A stretch of 64,000 nucleotides of DNA. Origin: JBLMXQ01 sp050257855. Lineage in GTDB: Bacteria > Acidobacteriota > Vicinamibacteria > Vicinamibacterales > CAVVIG01. Shown in pieces: positions 56,894-64,000 of this stretch. The first letter of the stretch is position 1. Every line of letters begins with the position of its first letter. A model generated the notes under the pieces. That model ran no database searches and had not been told where the DNA came from. It worked only from the letters and a program-made list of their open reading frames with translations. The DNA lies in the NCBI GenBank assembly GCA_050257855.1, contig JBLMXQ010000011.1, positions 1 to 64,000 on the forward strand, read 5' to 3'. Made by a program: the position numbers and the translations under genes.

Positions 56894-57433
56894 ATGAGGA
56901 TTCGCTGGGTGATTGCCGTTCTTGCCGCACTGGCGCTGGCGGTGCTGACGCTCGACGTCCCGCTGCCCATCTTCGAGCGGGCCGAAGCCGCGGGCCCGGC
57001 GGTCTGCGACGCGAACGCCAAGCCGGCCAATCTGAACTTCACCCTCAAGGACGTCAACAACCGGCCGGTCCGCCTCGCCGACTACAAGGGCAAGGTCATC
57101 GTGCTCGACTTCTGGGCCACGTGGTGCGGACCCTGCAAGATCGAGATACCCGGGTTCGTCGATCTGCAGAACAGGTACGGCCGGAACGGTCTCCAGGTGA
57201 TTGGCGTCTCGGTCGACGACACGCTCGACAAACTGACGCCCTTCGTCAGGCAGTTCAAGATGAACTACCCGGTGCTGCAGGGGCTGGACCACGACGACGT
57301 CCAGGACGCGTTCGGGCCGATGTGGGGGATTCCGACGACCGTCCTGATCACGCGCGACGGCAGAGTGTGCAAGAAGCACATCGGCATGTCGGCGAAGGAC
57401 GTGTTCGAGCGAGAGATCAAAGCGTTGCTCTAG
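56894..57433 (+). CDS. TlpA/ResA-like thiol-disulfide oxidoreductase
   Basis: 179 residues. N-terminal anchor or signal helix (about 1-25, WVIAVLAALALAVLTLDVP) then a thioredoxin fold with DFWATWCGPCKIEIPGF (active CxxC) and cis-Pro in GIPTTVLI. It faces the periplasm and reduces or oxidises disulfides, for example in cytochrome c maturation. ATG 56894 is chosen over ATG 56873 because AGGAG (56881-56885) precedes it at 8 bases. Third gene of the sigma/anti-sigma set. Confidence 0.9.
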   Translation: MRIRWVIAVLAALALAVLTLDVPLPIFERAEAAGPAVCDANAKPANLNFTLKDVNNRPVRLADYKGKVIVLDFWATWCGPCKIEIPGFVDLQNRYGRNGLQVIGVSVDDTLDKLTPFVRQFKMNYPVLQGLDHDDVQDAFGPMWGIPTTVLITRDGRVCKKHIGMSAKDVFEREIKALL

Positions 57434-57515
57434 AGTCCGGGGGTGCCGGGCGCCGGAGCGCCGTCCGCACCTCTGCACCGAAAGCACTGAAGGCCCCGTT
57501 CCTCCCCCGCCGTGG

Positions 57516-57521
57516 TATGAT
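57516..57521 (+). promoter_or_regulatory. -10 box upstream of the 57531 gene
   Basis: TATGAT with a TGG extension, nine bases before ATG 57531. Confidence 0.4.
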
Positions 57522-57530
57522 CACCCGGTA

Positions 57531-57755
57531 ATGCTGAAGGGATTCACGCACGCGCGGCTGGCCTGCGGCTGCCGCATCACGTTCCGCGAAGGCGTCGAAG
57601 GGAGTCCGGTCACGGTCGTCGTCGACGAGAAATCGCCGGCGTGCACGATCCTGCTTCACGTGCGCGACCTGCCGCTCTACGATTACCGCGAGGCGCTTCG
57701 CGCCTCCACCCGGCTCGGTCCGGCCGAAGAGGAAGAGTACGAAGAGGAGGGCTGA
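57531..57755 (+). CDS. Small hypothetical protein with acidic tail
   Basis: 74 residues. Two Cys early (ACGCRITF) and one later (SPACTILLH), beta-rich middle (SPVTVVVDE) and a C-terminal EEEEYEEEG. No family recognised. The TATGAT box nine bases upstream of ATG and codon use like its neighbours support a real gene. Confidence 0.6.
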   Translation: MLKGFTHARLACGCRITFREGVEGSPVTVVVDEKSPACTILLHVRDLPLYDYREALRASTRLGPAEEEEYEEEG

Positions 57756-57888
57756 CCGGCCCTCTTCGCTGGCATGCAATCCTGCAGGGCTTCGGGCCCT
57801 GCTTTCTTTGTACCCACGACAATCGGGCCGCCGCGCCGTGCGGCGACAGGCGGGCGGTCGCGCACCCTTCGAGAGATCTGATCACCCG

Positions 57889-58773
57889 ATGTTCAGCAAA
57901 GTCGCGGTCGTCGTGTTCTGGATGGTTCAGCTGTCGGCGCTGCTGGTGTTCGCCGTTCCCTTCGCGCCGGCGTACGTTGCGCTCTGGGCCGCGTCGCACT
58001 TCCTCCGCGCGGTCGGCCTGACGCTGGCGTTTCATCGCTATTTCGCCCACCGCGCGTTCAGGATGCATCGGGCCGCCCGCTTCTTCTGGGCGCTGATCGG
58101 CACCGCCGCCATGCAGAAAGGGCCGCTGTGGTGGGCCGGCCATCACGTGCGCCATCACCGGTTCGCCGACCGCGAAGGCGATCCGCACAGCCCGGCAGTG
58201 AGCGGCGTGTACTACGCGCACATCGGCTGGTTCCTGAACGACGCGCGCCACGAACGGCTGGATCCGAACAACCCGGTCCTCCGCGACTTCGGGTCCGCCC
58301 CGGAGATCGCGTGGCTCGATCGCTGGTACGTCGTGCCGCCGCTCGTGCTCGCGGCCGCCCTGTTCGCGATCGGCGGCCTGCCGTGGCTCGTCTGGGGCTT
58401 CTGCCTGCCGACGGTGACGCTCGCGCACGCGACGTTCGCCATCAACACGGTCAACCACATGTTCGGATCGCGCCGCTTCGACACCCGCGACGAGTCGCGC
58501 AACAACGTCCTGACCGCGCTGTTCGCGGTCGGCGAGGGCTGGCACAACAATCATCACCGCTATCAGCGCGCGGCGCGGAACGGGTTCTACTGGTGGGAGT
58601 TCGACCCGACGTGGTGGGTCATCCGGCTGATGGCGGCGGTCGGGCTCGCCTGGGACCTGCAGCCGGTGCCGGCGCGGATCTACCGCGAAGCGCGGGCGGC
58701 CAGGACCGCGCGCGCCCATGGGCGCGTGATCGGCATCGCCGACGCCATGCCGCTCGAAGACATGGGTTCATAG
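57889..58773 (+). CDS. Membrane acyl-CoA/fatty-acid desaturase
   Basis: 294 residues with four or so membrane helices. Three histidine boxes are visible: HRYFAHR, HHVRHHR and HNNHHR, the diiron ligands of membrane delta-9-type desaturases. It inserts a double bond into saturated acyl chains using O2, adjusting membrane fluidity. ATG 57889 starts just before the first helix; a longer frame gives basic, unconserved residues. No reductase gene is adjacent. Confidence 0.9.
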   Translation: MFSKVAVVVFWMVQLSALLVFAVPFAPAYVALWAASHFLRAVGLTLAFHRYFAHRAFRMHRAARFFWALIGTAAMQKGPLWWAGHHVRHHRFADREGDPHSPAVSGVYYAHIGWFLNDARHERLDPNNPVLRDFGSAPEIAWLDRWYVVPPLVLAAALFAIGGLPWLVWGFCLPTVTLAHATFAINTVNHMFGSRRFDTRDESRNNVLTALFAVGEGWHNNHHRYQRAARNGFYWWEFDPTWWVIRLMAAVGLAWDLQPVPARIYREARAARTARAHGRVIGIADAMPLEDMGS

Positions 58774-58795
58774 GGTTCCATGAACCCGCTCTCCG

Positions 58796-59518
58796 TCATC
58801 CGATTCTGACGTCCGCGACGAGCGGCAGGTGATCCGACGCGACCAGCGACAGGCGGTTGCGCGGCAGCTCCACGGACAGGACCTCCACGCGTCCGGCGTA
58901 GTAGATGTGATCGAGGTGCAGGACGGGAAAGAAGCCGGGATAGGTACGGCGGCGCCGCAGGTGGTTGCGAAGATCGACGCTGTTCAGGCGGCGCGTCAGC
59001 AGCTCCGTCGCGCGGCCCCGCGTCCACTCGTTGAAGTCTCCCACCACGACTTTCGGTCCGGCGACGTGCCGATCCGAGACGATCGTCGCCAGACGGTCGG
59101 CCTGATGCCGGCGCTCCAGGATCGCCGTGCCGAGGTGCACGTTGTACACGTGCAGCGTCAGGCCGTCCACCGCCACGTCCACGCGCTGAACGCCGCGCGG
59201 CTCGCACGTCTTCCACGAGAGATCGTGCTCGACGTGATGCGCGATCGGAAACCGGCTGAGCACCACGTTGCCGAACTGGTGGCGGCGCAGCAGTCGCACC
59301 GGCGCCATCACCCAGCCCATCCCGAGCGCGGCTCCGATCTCCTCGATCTGGCTCGAGCCCCGCGGGCCGGCGCCAATCACCTCCTGCAGCGCGATCACTT
59401 CGGCATCGATCGCGCTGAGAACGGCGGCGATCCGCTCGGGACGGGTGCGTCCGTCGAGCCCGCGGCAGCGGTGGACGTTGTAGGTGGCGATGCGCAGCGT
59501 GCGGGGCGCCGGACTCAC
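58796..59518 (-). CDS. Endonuclease/exonuclease/phosphatase family protein
   Basis: 240 residues. TYNVHRCRG, LQEVIG (metal Glu), YNVHLG, VVGDFNEW and SDHLPLVADV are the five EEP blocks in order. Possible substrates are DNA, phospholipids or inositol phosphates; no signal peptide is seen. The GTG start at 59518 has TATCAT six bases upstream. That box is shared, on the other strand, with the divergent lipoprotein gene. Confidence 0.87.
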   Translation of the reverse strand: MSPAPRTLRIATYNVHRCRGLDGRTRPERIAAVLSAIDAEVIALQEVIGAGPRGSSQIEEIGAALGMGWVMAPVRLLRRHQFGNVVLSRFPIAHHVEHDLSWKTCEPRGVQRVDVAVDGLTLHVYNVHLGTAILERRHQADRLATIVSDRHVAGPKVVVGDFNEWTRGRATELLTRRLNSVDLRNHLRRRRTYPGFFPVLHLDHIYYAGRVEVLSVELPRNRLSLVASDHLPLVADVRIG

Positions 59519-59523
59519 TACGT

Positions 59524-59530
59524 TATGATA
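59524..59530. promoter_or_regulatory. Single TATGATA island acting as -10 in both directions
   Basis: TATGAT (plus) is seven bases before ATG 59537. TATCAT (minus, the same bases) is six bases before GTG 59518. Both start codons and the promoter fit in 20 bp. Confidence 0.6.
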
Positions 59531-59536
59531 GTCGTG

Positions 59537-59911
59537 ATGAGGCGCCTGTTCCTCGCGTCGGCGGCCGTCGCGGCGGCGCTCGGCGCCGGCTGTTCGGGAC
59601 CGCCGAAGGATCCGATTCAGCTCGAGCGCACGCTCCTGACGGTCGAGAACCAGTCGAAGCAGGACTGGTCCGACGTGCAGATCTGGCTGAACACGTACTT
59701 TCGCGTGACGACGCCGTCGATTCCGGCCGGCGGCCGCTTCCAGACGACGCTCGGATCGTTCGTGGACGGTTTCGGCCGGCGGTTCGAGTTCCAGCGGATG
59801 CAGGTGACGGATCTGCGGGTGACGGCCAGACTGCCCGACGGCCGCCCGGTCGAGATCAAGAAGGCGTTCCGGGCGAGCGGCCTCCCGGGCGTGCTCGGAG
59901 GGAAACGGTGA
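59537..59911 (+). CDS. Small lipoprotein, hypothetical
   Basis: 124 residues. Lipobox LGAGCS at the end of a short signal peptide puts the mature Cys near residue 19. The rest is a beta-rich domain (LLTVENQSKQDWSDVQIWLN, SIPAGGRFQTTLGSFVDGFGRRF). Function unknown. ATG 59537 has TATGAT seven bases upstream. The stop overlaps the start of the zinc-ribbon gene that follows (GTGATG), so the two are coupled. Confidence 0.75.
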   Translation: MRRLFLASAAVAAALGAGCSGPPKDPIQLERTLLTVENQSKQDWSDVQIWLNTYFRVTTPSIPAGGRFQTTLGSFVDGFGRRFEFQRMQVTDLRVTARLPDGRPVEIKKAFRASGLPGVLGGKR

Positions 59912-60213
59912 TGGCGCGGCTCAAATCCGAACTCGAAGTCGTGTGTCCCTGCTGCCAGGCGACGCTCGTCATTGACGTGAATCTCGGCCGCGTCGTGTCT
60001 CACCACGAGCCCGAGCGCGGCAACAAGCCGGAGCTCACCGAGGCGCAGCGGATCCTCGCCGAGGAGGCGGCGCGGCGCGAGGCGATCTTCCAGCAGTCGG
60101 TCGAGTCGGAGCGCACGCGCGGCGACGCCCTCTCGCGCCGGTTCGAGGAGGCGCTGAAGCAGGCGCGCCAGGAGCCGATCACCAAACCCACGCGCGACTT
60201 CGATCTGGACTGA
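59911..60213 (+). CDS. Small zinc-ribbon-like protein
   Basis: 100 residues. Paired Cys in VVCPCCQATLVIDV followed by GRVVSHH could bind zinc; the rest is charged and helical (AQRILAEEAARREAIFQQSV). No named family. ATG 59911 overlaps the lipoprotein stop; GTG 59908 is an alternative. Confidence 0.7.
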   Translation: MARLKSELEVVCPCCQATLVIDVNLGRVVSHHEPERGNKPELTEAQRILAEEAARREAIFQQSVESERTRGDALSRRFEEALKQARQEPITKPTRDFDLD

Positions 60214-60262
60214 ACTCCGGATCGTCCACGTCCGCCGACCGCGACGCTCACGAAGGCGTTCC

Positions 60263-60982
60263 TCACGTCCTCCGCATCCTCCCTGCCTGCGATTTGCTTC
60301 GCGTCCTTCTCGACTTCGTGGTGAATTGGCCGGGCAGCGGGGTCCAGCGCTGGCGGCCGCGGTAGAAGACCGGCTTGCGGCCGGGATTCTCGGCCAGGAA
60401 CGCACGATAGCGCGCACGCAGGCGATCCACTTTCTCATCCGACGATCGGATCGTCCGGTGGGGGTGATCGAGCAGCATGCGCTCGACCTTCCACACGTTC
60501 CCCGGCGACAGCCGCCAGTCGTAGCCGCCCATCAGCTCGTCCAGGTTCACCACGACGTAGCCGGTAATCCGACCGGTGAGGTCGACGTAGGGATCGAAGT
60601 AGCTGAGCGCCAGCGCACGCGGCGTGGCGAACACCGCTTTGCGGCCGTGCAGGCCCGGATCGCGCGAGCGCGCGACCGATCCCCATCGGCCGCCGCGCCG
60701 GTGGACGAAGATGACGTGATCGAGCTCGTCGATCGATTCGAAGCTGAGGACGAGCGGGGGGTATCCGTGCTGCTCGAGCACCACCGCGGCGAACAGCGCC
60801 GCCTCCAGGCAGTGCGCGCAGCCGTGGCGCACGATGCCGCGGAAGGTGCGGAGGGTGGCGCGGCCGCCCGGCTCGTTGTTGTACGGCAGCTGGTTCAGGT
60901 ACCGCTGCACGGCGCCCGGCGTCCGGAGCCGGGCGATCAGCCGGCGCTCGGCCGCGGTGAACTCAGCGGCTGCTGGTCGCAA
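60263..60982 (-). CDS. Transglutaminase-like cysteine peptidase fold protein
   Basis: 239 residues. HGCAHCLEAALFAAVVLEQHGY provides a likely nucleophilic Cys, and LDHVIFVHRRGGRWGSVARSRDP the His and Asp of a transglutaminase-like triad. The substrate is unknown. The last 25 residues (TTKSRRTRSKS...) look like translated ACGAAG-type intergenic tract, not conserved protein. Its start overlaps the end of the SCO-fusion gene by 20 bases, so the two are co-transcribed. Confidence 0.7.
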   Translation of the reverse strand: MRPAAAEFTAAERRLIARLRTPGAVQRYLNQLPYNNEPGGRATLRTFRGIVRHGCAHCLEAALFAAVVLEQHGYPPLVLSFESIDELDHVIFVHRRGGRWGSVARSRDPGLHGRKAVFATPRALALSYFDPYVDLTGRITGYVVVNLDELMGGYDWRLSPGNVWKVERMLLDHPHRTIRSSDEKVDRLRARYRAFLAENPGRKPVFYRGRQRWTPLPGQFTTKSRRTRSKSQAGRMRRT

Positions 60983-61838
60983 CGGGCTTCAGATCGGCGA
61001 GCGCCTGCGCGGGAGTCCAGTCGTTCCCGACGTACACCTTCACGACCCGGCCGCCCGGATCGATGATGGCCGTGCGCAGCGTGTGGGTGATCTCGCTCCC
61101 GTCCTTGCCTTCGCGCGTCACCACGACGCCGAATCGCGACGAGAACCGGTCGATCTCGGCCAGGTCGCCGGTCAGGAAGCTCCACGTCCTGAGGTCGGCG
61201 CCGAGCGACTGCGCGTGTTTCTTCAGGACCGCGGGCGTATCGGTCGCCGGATCGAAGCTGACGGTGACCAGGTGCACGCGGCCCTTCATCGCCGGATCGC
61301 GCGCGATTGTCTGCTGGATGCTGGCGAAGTGGCGATCCATCAGGGGGCAGAACGTCGGCAACGGACACCGCGTGTAGATGAAGGTGAGGAGCACGGTGTG
61401 CCCCTTGAACGCGGCGAAGTCGACCTTCCTGCCGTCCTGATCGACGAAATGCGCGTCGGGGACCGCGTCGCCCGGCTGCAGCACGTCGAGCGCGGCGGCG
61501 GCCGCCGCCGCGCCGGGCGGCGCGTCCGCCTTCGCGAGCGGCGCGGTGCCGACCTTCTTCACGTCGGTCAGATAGGCATCGTTCCTGAGGACGACGAGCT
61601 TCGCGTTGATGAGGTCGCCCGGCACCAGACCCTCGAACTGCCTGGGATCCCGCACCTTGTACGGCATCGTCATCGCCGGCATGAAGCCGGGGATGTCCTC
61701 GTGCTTGATGACCGCCTCACGATGATCCGCCATCACCGAGATGACCTGTCCCTGGAACGTGAACTCGCGAGTGGCCGGGCGGCCGCAGGCGGCCGCGGCG
61801 ACCGCGAGCGCGAAAGAAATGACGAGGCATGACCGCAT
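60963..61838 (-). CDS. CusF-like copper domain fused to SCO1/SenC domain, lipoprotein
   Basis: 291 residues. Lipobox AAAAC after a short signal; residues about 22-95 form a CusF-type Cu(I) domain with His and Met ligands in KHEDIPGFMPAMTMPY; then the SCO domain about 112-285 with the copper-binding/redox pair in RCPLPTFCP and a later His in THTLRTAIID. Role: delivery of copper to cytochrome oxidase CuA or thiol-redox signalling. A CusF-SCO fusion could hand copper between two sites of one protein. ATG 61838 has TAAACT six bases upstream; ATG 61844 is an alternative. Confidence 0.87.
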   Translation of the reverse strand: MRSCLVISFALAVAAAACGRPATREFTFQGQVISVMADHREAVIKHEDIPGFMPAMTMPYKVRDPRQFEGLVPGDLINAKLVVLRNDAYLTDVKKVGTAPLAKADAPPGAAAAAAALDVLQPGDAVPDAHFVDQDGRKVDFAAFKGHTVLLTFIYTRCPLPTFCPLMDRHFASIQQTIARDPAMKGRVHLVTVSFDPATDTPAVLKKHAQSLGADLRTWSFLTGDLAEIDRFSSRFGVVVTREGKDGSEITHTLRTAIIDPGGRVVKVYVGNDWTPAQALADLKPVATSSR

Positions 61839-61844
61839 GGACAT

Positions 61845-61850
61845 AGTTTA
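61845..61850 (-). promoter_or_regulatory. -10 box of the CusF-SCO gene
   Basis: TAAACT on the minus strand, six bases before ATG 61838. On the plus strand the adjoining TACAGT (61849-61854) could serve the DUF72 gene. Confidence 0.5.
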
Positions 61851-61898
61851 CAGTCAGAATTGCCGAAGGAGCGCGAGGCCTCAGCCGAGGGTGGGACC

Positions 61899-62603
61899 AT
61901 GGTGTGGGTGGGCACGTCCGGCTACAACTATCCCGAGTGGAAGGGCAGCTTCTACCCCGAGACGCTGCCGGCGGCAAAGATGCTGCCGTACTACGCGGCC
62001 CGGTTCACCACCGTCGAGATCAACTACACGTTCTACCGGATGCCGAACGAGAAGCTCGTGAGCGGCTGGGCGGGGCAGGTGCCCTCGCCGTGGAAAATCA
62101 CGCTCAAGGCGCCACGGCGGATTACGCACGACAACCGGCTGCGGAACTGCGGCGATCTCGTGCGCGGCTTCTGCGGAGTGGCCGGCACCCTCGGCGACAA
62201 GCTCGGCGCGCTGCTGTTCCAGCTGCCGCCGGGATCGAAGAAGAATCTCGCGCTCTTCGACGCGTTCCTCGACGAGCTCCCGCCGGCCGTGTGCGCCGCG
62301 TTCGAGTTCCGGCACCCGTCATGGTTCGACGAGGACGTGTTCGAGCGGCTCTCGTCGCGGAAGCTCGCGTTGTGCGTGGCCGACAGCGAAAGACTGTCGA
62401 CGCCGGTGCGCGTGACGGCGCCGTACGCCTACTTCCGGCTGCGGGACGAGGGCTACACGCCGGACGACATCGGGCGCTGGGCCGAGACGATCGCCCGGGA
62501 GACCGCCGGCTGCCGCGACGTATTCGTCTACTTCAAGCACGAGGAGTCGGGGAAGGGGCCGGAGTTCGCCCGCCTGCTCATGGATCTGCTGCCGACGGCC
62601 TAG
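61899..62603 (+). CDS. DUF72 family protein (YecE-like)
   Basis: 234 residues. VWVGTSGYNYPEWKGSFYPE at the start, FTTVEINYTFYRMP, FQLPPGSKKN, and AFEFRHPSWFDE are the DUF72/YecE hallmarks, a TIM-barrel family of unknown biochemical role. ATG 61899 starts the first barrel strand. A TACAGT box about 45 bases upstream overlaps the opposite promoter. Confidence 0.9.
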   Translation: MVWVGTSGYNYPEWKGSFYPETLPAAKMLPYYAARFTTVEINYTFYRMPNEKLVSGWAGQVPSPWKITLKAPRRITHDNRLRNCGDLVRGFCGVAGTLGDKLGALLFQLPPGSKKNLALFDAFLDELPPAVCAAFEFRHPSWFDEDVFERLSSRKLALCVADSERLSTPVRVTAPYAYFRLRDEGYTPDDIGRWAETIARETAGCRDVFVYFKHEESGKGPEFARLLMDLLPTA

Positions 62604-62691
62604 CAGGCCGTCGTGAAGATCAGAACCACGCCGTTCTGGACGTCAACAGACGGTGCATGTTGGCCTCCAGATATTCCCGGTACTGTAACTG

Positions 62692-63708
62692 CTAGGCGAT
62701 CGACGCCCGGCTGAATCCCCGCGCCTCGCGCTCCTTCACGACGCGCGCCACGAAATCCACGACCTGGTTCTCCGCCCAGTACCCGTCGTCCGCGCCAGAC
62801 CGCGGCCCGACGAAGCCGCAGTGCCCGCCGTGCGCGCAGATCCGGACGTCGAGGTACGGGTTGCCCGCCAGCTTTGGATCGCGGAAGGGCGCCGCCGGGA
62901 CGAACGGGTCGTCCTCTGCCGTGATGATGAGCGCCGGCACGCGCACGCGGTCGATGACGCGCATCGCGCTCGCCCGTCGGTAGTAGTCGTCGGCGCCGGC
63001 GAACCCGAAGTACGGGGCGGTGAACGCCTCGTCGAACGCGCGGACCGATCGGACGCGGGCGAGCCGGGAGAGGTCGAACGTGCCCGGCCACGCGCGGTTC
63101 TTCCGGCGCATGCGGCGTTTCAGGTCGCGGACGAAGTTCCATTCGTAGAGCCAGTTGTCCGGGCGCTCGAGCGCGCGGACGCACTCGCCGATCTCGAGGA
63201 TCGGCGACACGGCGGCGACGGCGACAAGCGCAGGAGGCACGTCGTTGCCGTAGTCGCCGGCCAGCTTCAGCGCGAGGTTCCCGCCCAGCGAGTAGCCGGC
63301 GACCGCGATCGTTCCGAGGGCGTCGACCATGGCGAGCTCCTCGACGACGTGGGCCGCGTCGGCGGTCAGGCCGGAGTGGAACAACCCCTTCGACAGGTGC
63401 TCGGTGTCGCCGCAGTTGCGCTGGTTCAGCCGCAGGACGTTGAACCCGCGCGCGAACGCCTTGCTGGCAATGCCGCGCATGTAGTGCGACTCGCTCGACG
63501 CGTTCAGCCCGTGCAGGAGCACCAGGGTCGGATGCTCCCACGACCGCTCCTGCCAGTGGCACTGCGCCAGGACGCGCGCGTCGGGTTCGACGTCGAAGTA
63601 CCGCGGCGTCGGCCGGGGCAGGCGTGGAAAATAGCGGGGGTTCCCCCAGCCGTACAGCGTCATGCGGTGGCCGTCCCGCAGCGAGGATCGGGGCTCGAAA
63701 ACGTCCAT
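62692..63708 (-). CDS. Alpha/beta hydrolase, YheT family
   Basis: 338 residues. LVLLHGLNASSESHYMRG (oxyanion His-Gly), VAGYSLGGNLAL with the nucleophile Ser, TAEDDPFVP with the catalytic Asp and HGGHCGFVG with the catalytic His. YheT proteins act on medium-chain esters or lipids. ATG 63708 is supported by TATCAT eight bases upstream; the longer GTG start at 63735 would begin inside that promoter. Confidence 0.88.
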   Translation of the reverse strand: MDVFEPRSSLRDGHRMTLYGWGNPRYFPRLPRPTPRYFDVEPDARVLAQCHWQERSWEHPTLVLLHGLNASSESHYMRGIASKAFARGFNVLRLNQRNCGDTEHLSKGLFHSGLTADAAHVVEELAMVDALGTIAVAGYSLGGNLALKLAGDYGNDVPPALVAVAAVSPILEIGECVRALERPDNWLYEWNFVRDLKRRMRRKNRAWPGTFDLSRLARVRSVRAFDEAFTAPYFGFAGADDYYRRASAMRVIDRVRVPALIITAEDDPFVPAAPFRDPKLAGNPYLDVRICAHGGHCGFVGPRSGADDGYWAENQVVDFVARVVKEREARGFSRASIA

Positions 63709-63716
63709 TTCCTTCA

Positions 63717-63726
63717 ATGATACAAT
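63717..63726. promoter_or_regulatory. Overlapping -10 boxes of yheT-like and M20 amidohydrolase genes
   Basis: ATGATACAAT contains TATCAT on the minus strand (8 bases before ATG 63708) and TACAAT on the plus strand (about 53 bases before ATG 63780). Confidence 0.5.
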
Positions 63727-63779
63727 CCCGCGCACACCCGACGTCTTCGCTGACCATTCACAAGGCCTTGGAGGATTTC

Positions 63780-64000
63780 ATGCGCTCATCCCGACTGTGG
63801 GCGTTCGGCGCGGCGCTGGCGGTCGTCGCGTCGCTGACCGGCGCGTCCGCTCAGAAGCCGGCCCCGAAGACCGCGAAGCCGGCCGCCGCGCCGGCCGCCA
63901 ACCCGAAGCTCGAGCAGCTCAAACAGGAAGCCGCCGCCGACATCGAGGGCATGCGCGATTTCTCGGCGGAGATGAACGACATGGTCTTCAGCTTCGGCGA
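63780..64000 (+). CDS. Secreted M20D amidohydrolase (AbgB-like), N-terminal part
   Basis: The first 73 residues are present; the rest lies beyond the window. Signal peptide about 1-25 ending in GASAQ, an Ala/Lys/Pro linker, then a helix EAAADIEGMRDFSAEMNDMVFSFGE. That MVFSFGE segment is how aminobenzoyl-glutamate-utilisation-B-type M20 amidohydrolases begin, so this is the likely family, not proven without the metal site. ATG 63780 is preceded by GGAGG. Confidence 0.65.
   Translation, partial: MRSSRLWAFGAALAVVASLTGASAQKPAPKTAKPAAAPAANPKLEQLKQEAAADIEGMRDFSAEMNDMVFSFG

Noticed and set aside
62604..62691. Short gene between DUF72 and YheT genes
   Set aside because: Convergent 88-base gap with no frame longer than a few codons and no RNA-like fold.

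Overview
This is a contiguous, gene-dense, G+C-rich chromosomal stretch from a Gram-negative, respiring, aerobic heterotroph. TonB-dependent import, lipoproteins, outer-membrane barrels, an M13 peptidase, TolB-propeller proteins, DUF5777 and 7-8 nt periodic intergenic tracts all point to Acidobacteriota, most likely a Vicinamibacteria relative. That placement is inferred from gene content, not from a marker tree. I see no rRNA, tRNA, CRISPR array, phage or insertion sequence. The long reading frames opposite real genes are high-GC shadows and are left out.

Layout. 1-1893: 3' end of an amidohydrolase and an MFS transporter. 1989-6147 (-): cytochrome bd oxidase (cydA-cydB) followed by a periplasmic sulfite dehydrogenase (SoxC-like) and its cytochrome c. 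6336-12604: YpdA-like flavoprotein, Lon-N protein, a MoxR AAA/VWA pair, a GDPD and a PLP dehydratase. 12619-13692: a broken TonB 3' fragment, a type-5 uracil-DNA glycosylase and a duplicated hairpin-rich repeat. 13700-22470: M13 peptidase, the whole pyruvate dehydrogenase complex (aceE-aceF-lpd) and lipoyl synthase facing it. 22553-26974: glutamate synthase large subunit without its small subunit. 27155-35087: a TetR regulator divergent from an aerobic benzoyl-CoA (box) cluster: boxC, boxB, an MBL hydrolase, enoyl-CoA hydratase, aldehyde dehydrogenase and 3-hydroxyacyl-CoA dehydrogenase. 35099-37599: an Nramp-like carrier with a membrane-less MgtE-type CBS protein. 37708-40394: a Cys/His-rich secreted protein and a TonB receptor.

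40575-47165 is the most system-like region. Reading along the minus strand, a porin, an amicyanin-like blue-copper/carboxypeptidase-regulatory protein, a sensor kinase and an NtrC-type sigma-54 activator overlap head to tail. They are followed by a DUF5777 outer-membrane barrel whose start is preceded by a good sigma-54 promoter and two upstream dyads. A small cytochrome c converges on it. This looks like a self-contained, sigma-54-switched envelope redox/metal module. 47199-49788: a DUF4097-like protein, a secreted protein, a 7Fe ferredoxin and isolated nuoB and nuoI. 50008-55169: a TPR-double-retropepsin, a thioesterase and a 1040-residue peptidase-propeller-Omp85 protein. 55520-57433: ECF sigma, zinc anti-sigma and TlpA thioredoxin. 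57531-64000: desaturase, EEP phosphatase, small proteins, a CusF-SCO copper chaperone fusion, DUF72, YheT hydrolase and the 5' end of a secreted M20 amidohydrolase.

Expression signals. Many transcription units have a TANNNT -10 hexamer only 5-9 nt before the start codon, the layout of leaderless mRNAs. At six of the divergent gene pairs one short A/T island serves as -10 for both directions. Intergenic spacers often contain short tracts with 7-8 nt periodicity and drifting sequence. Several genes take their stop codon or last residues from such tracts.
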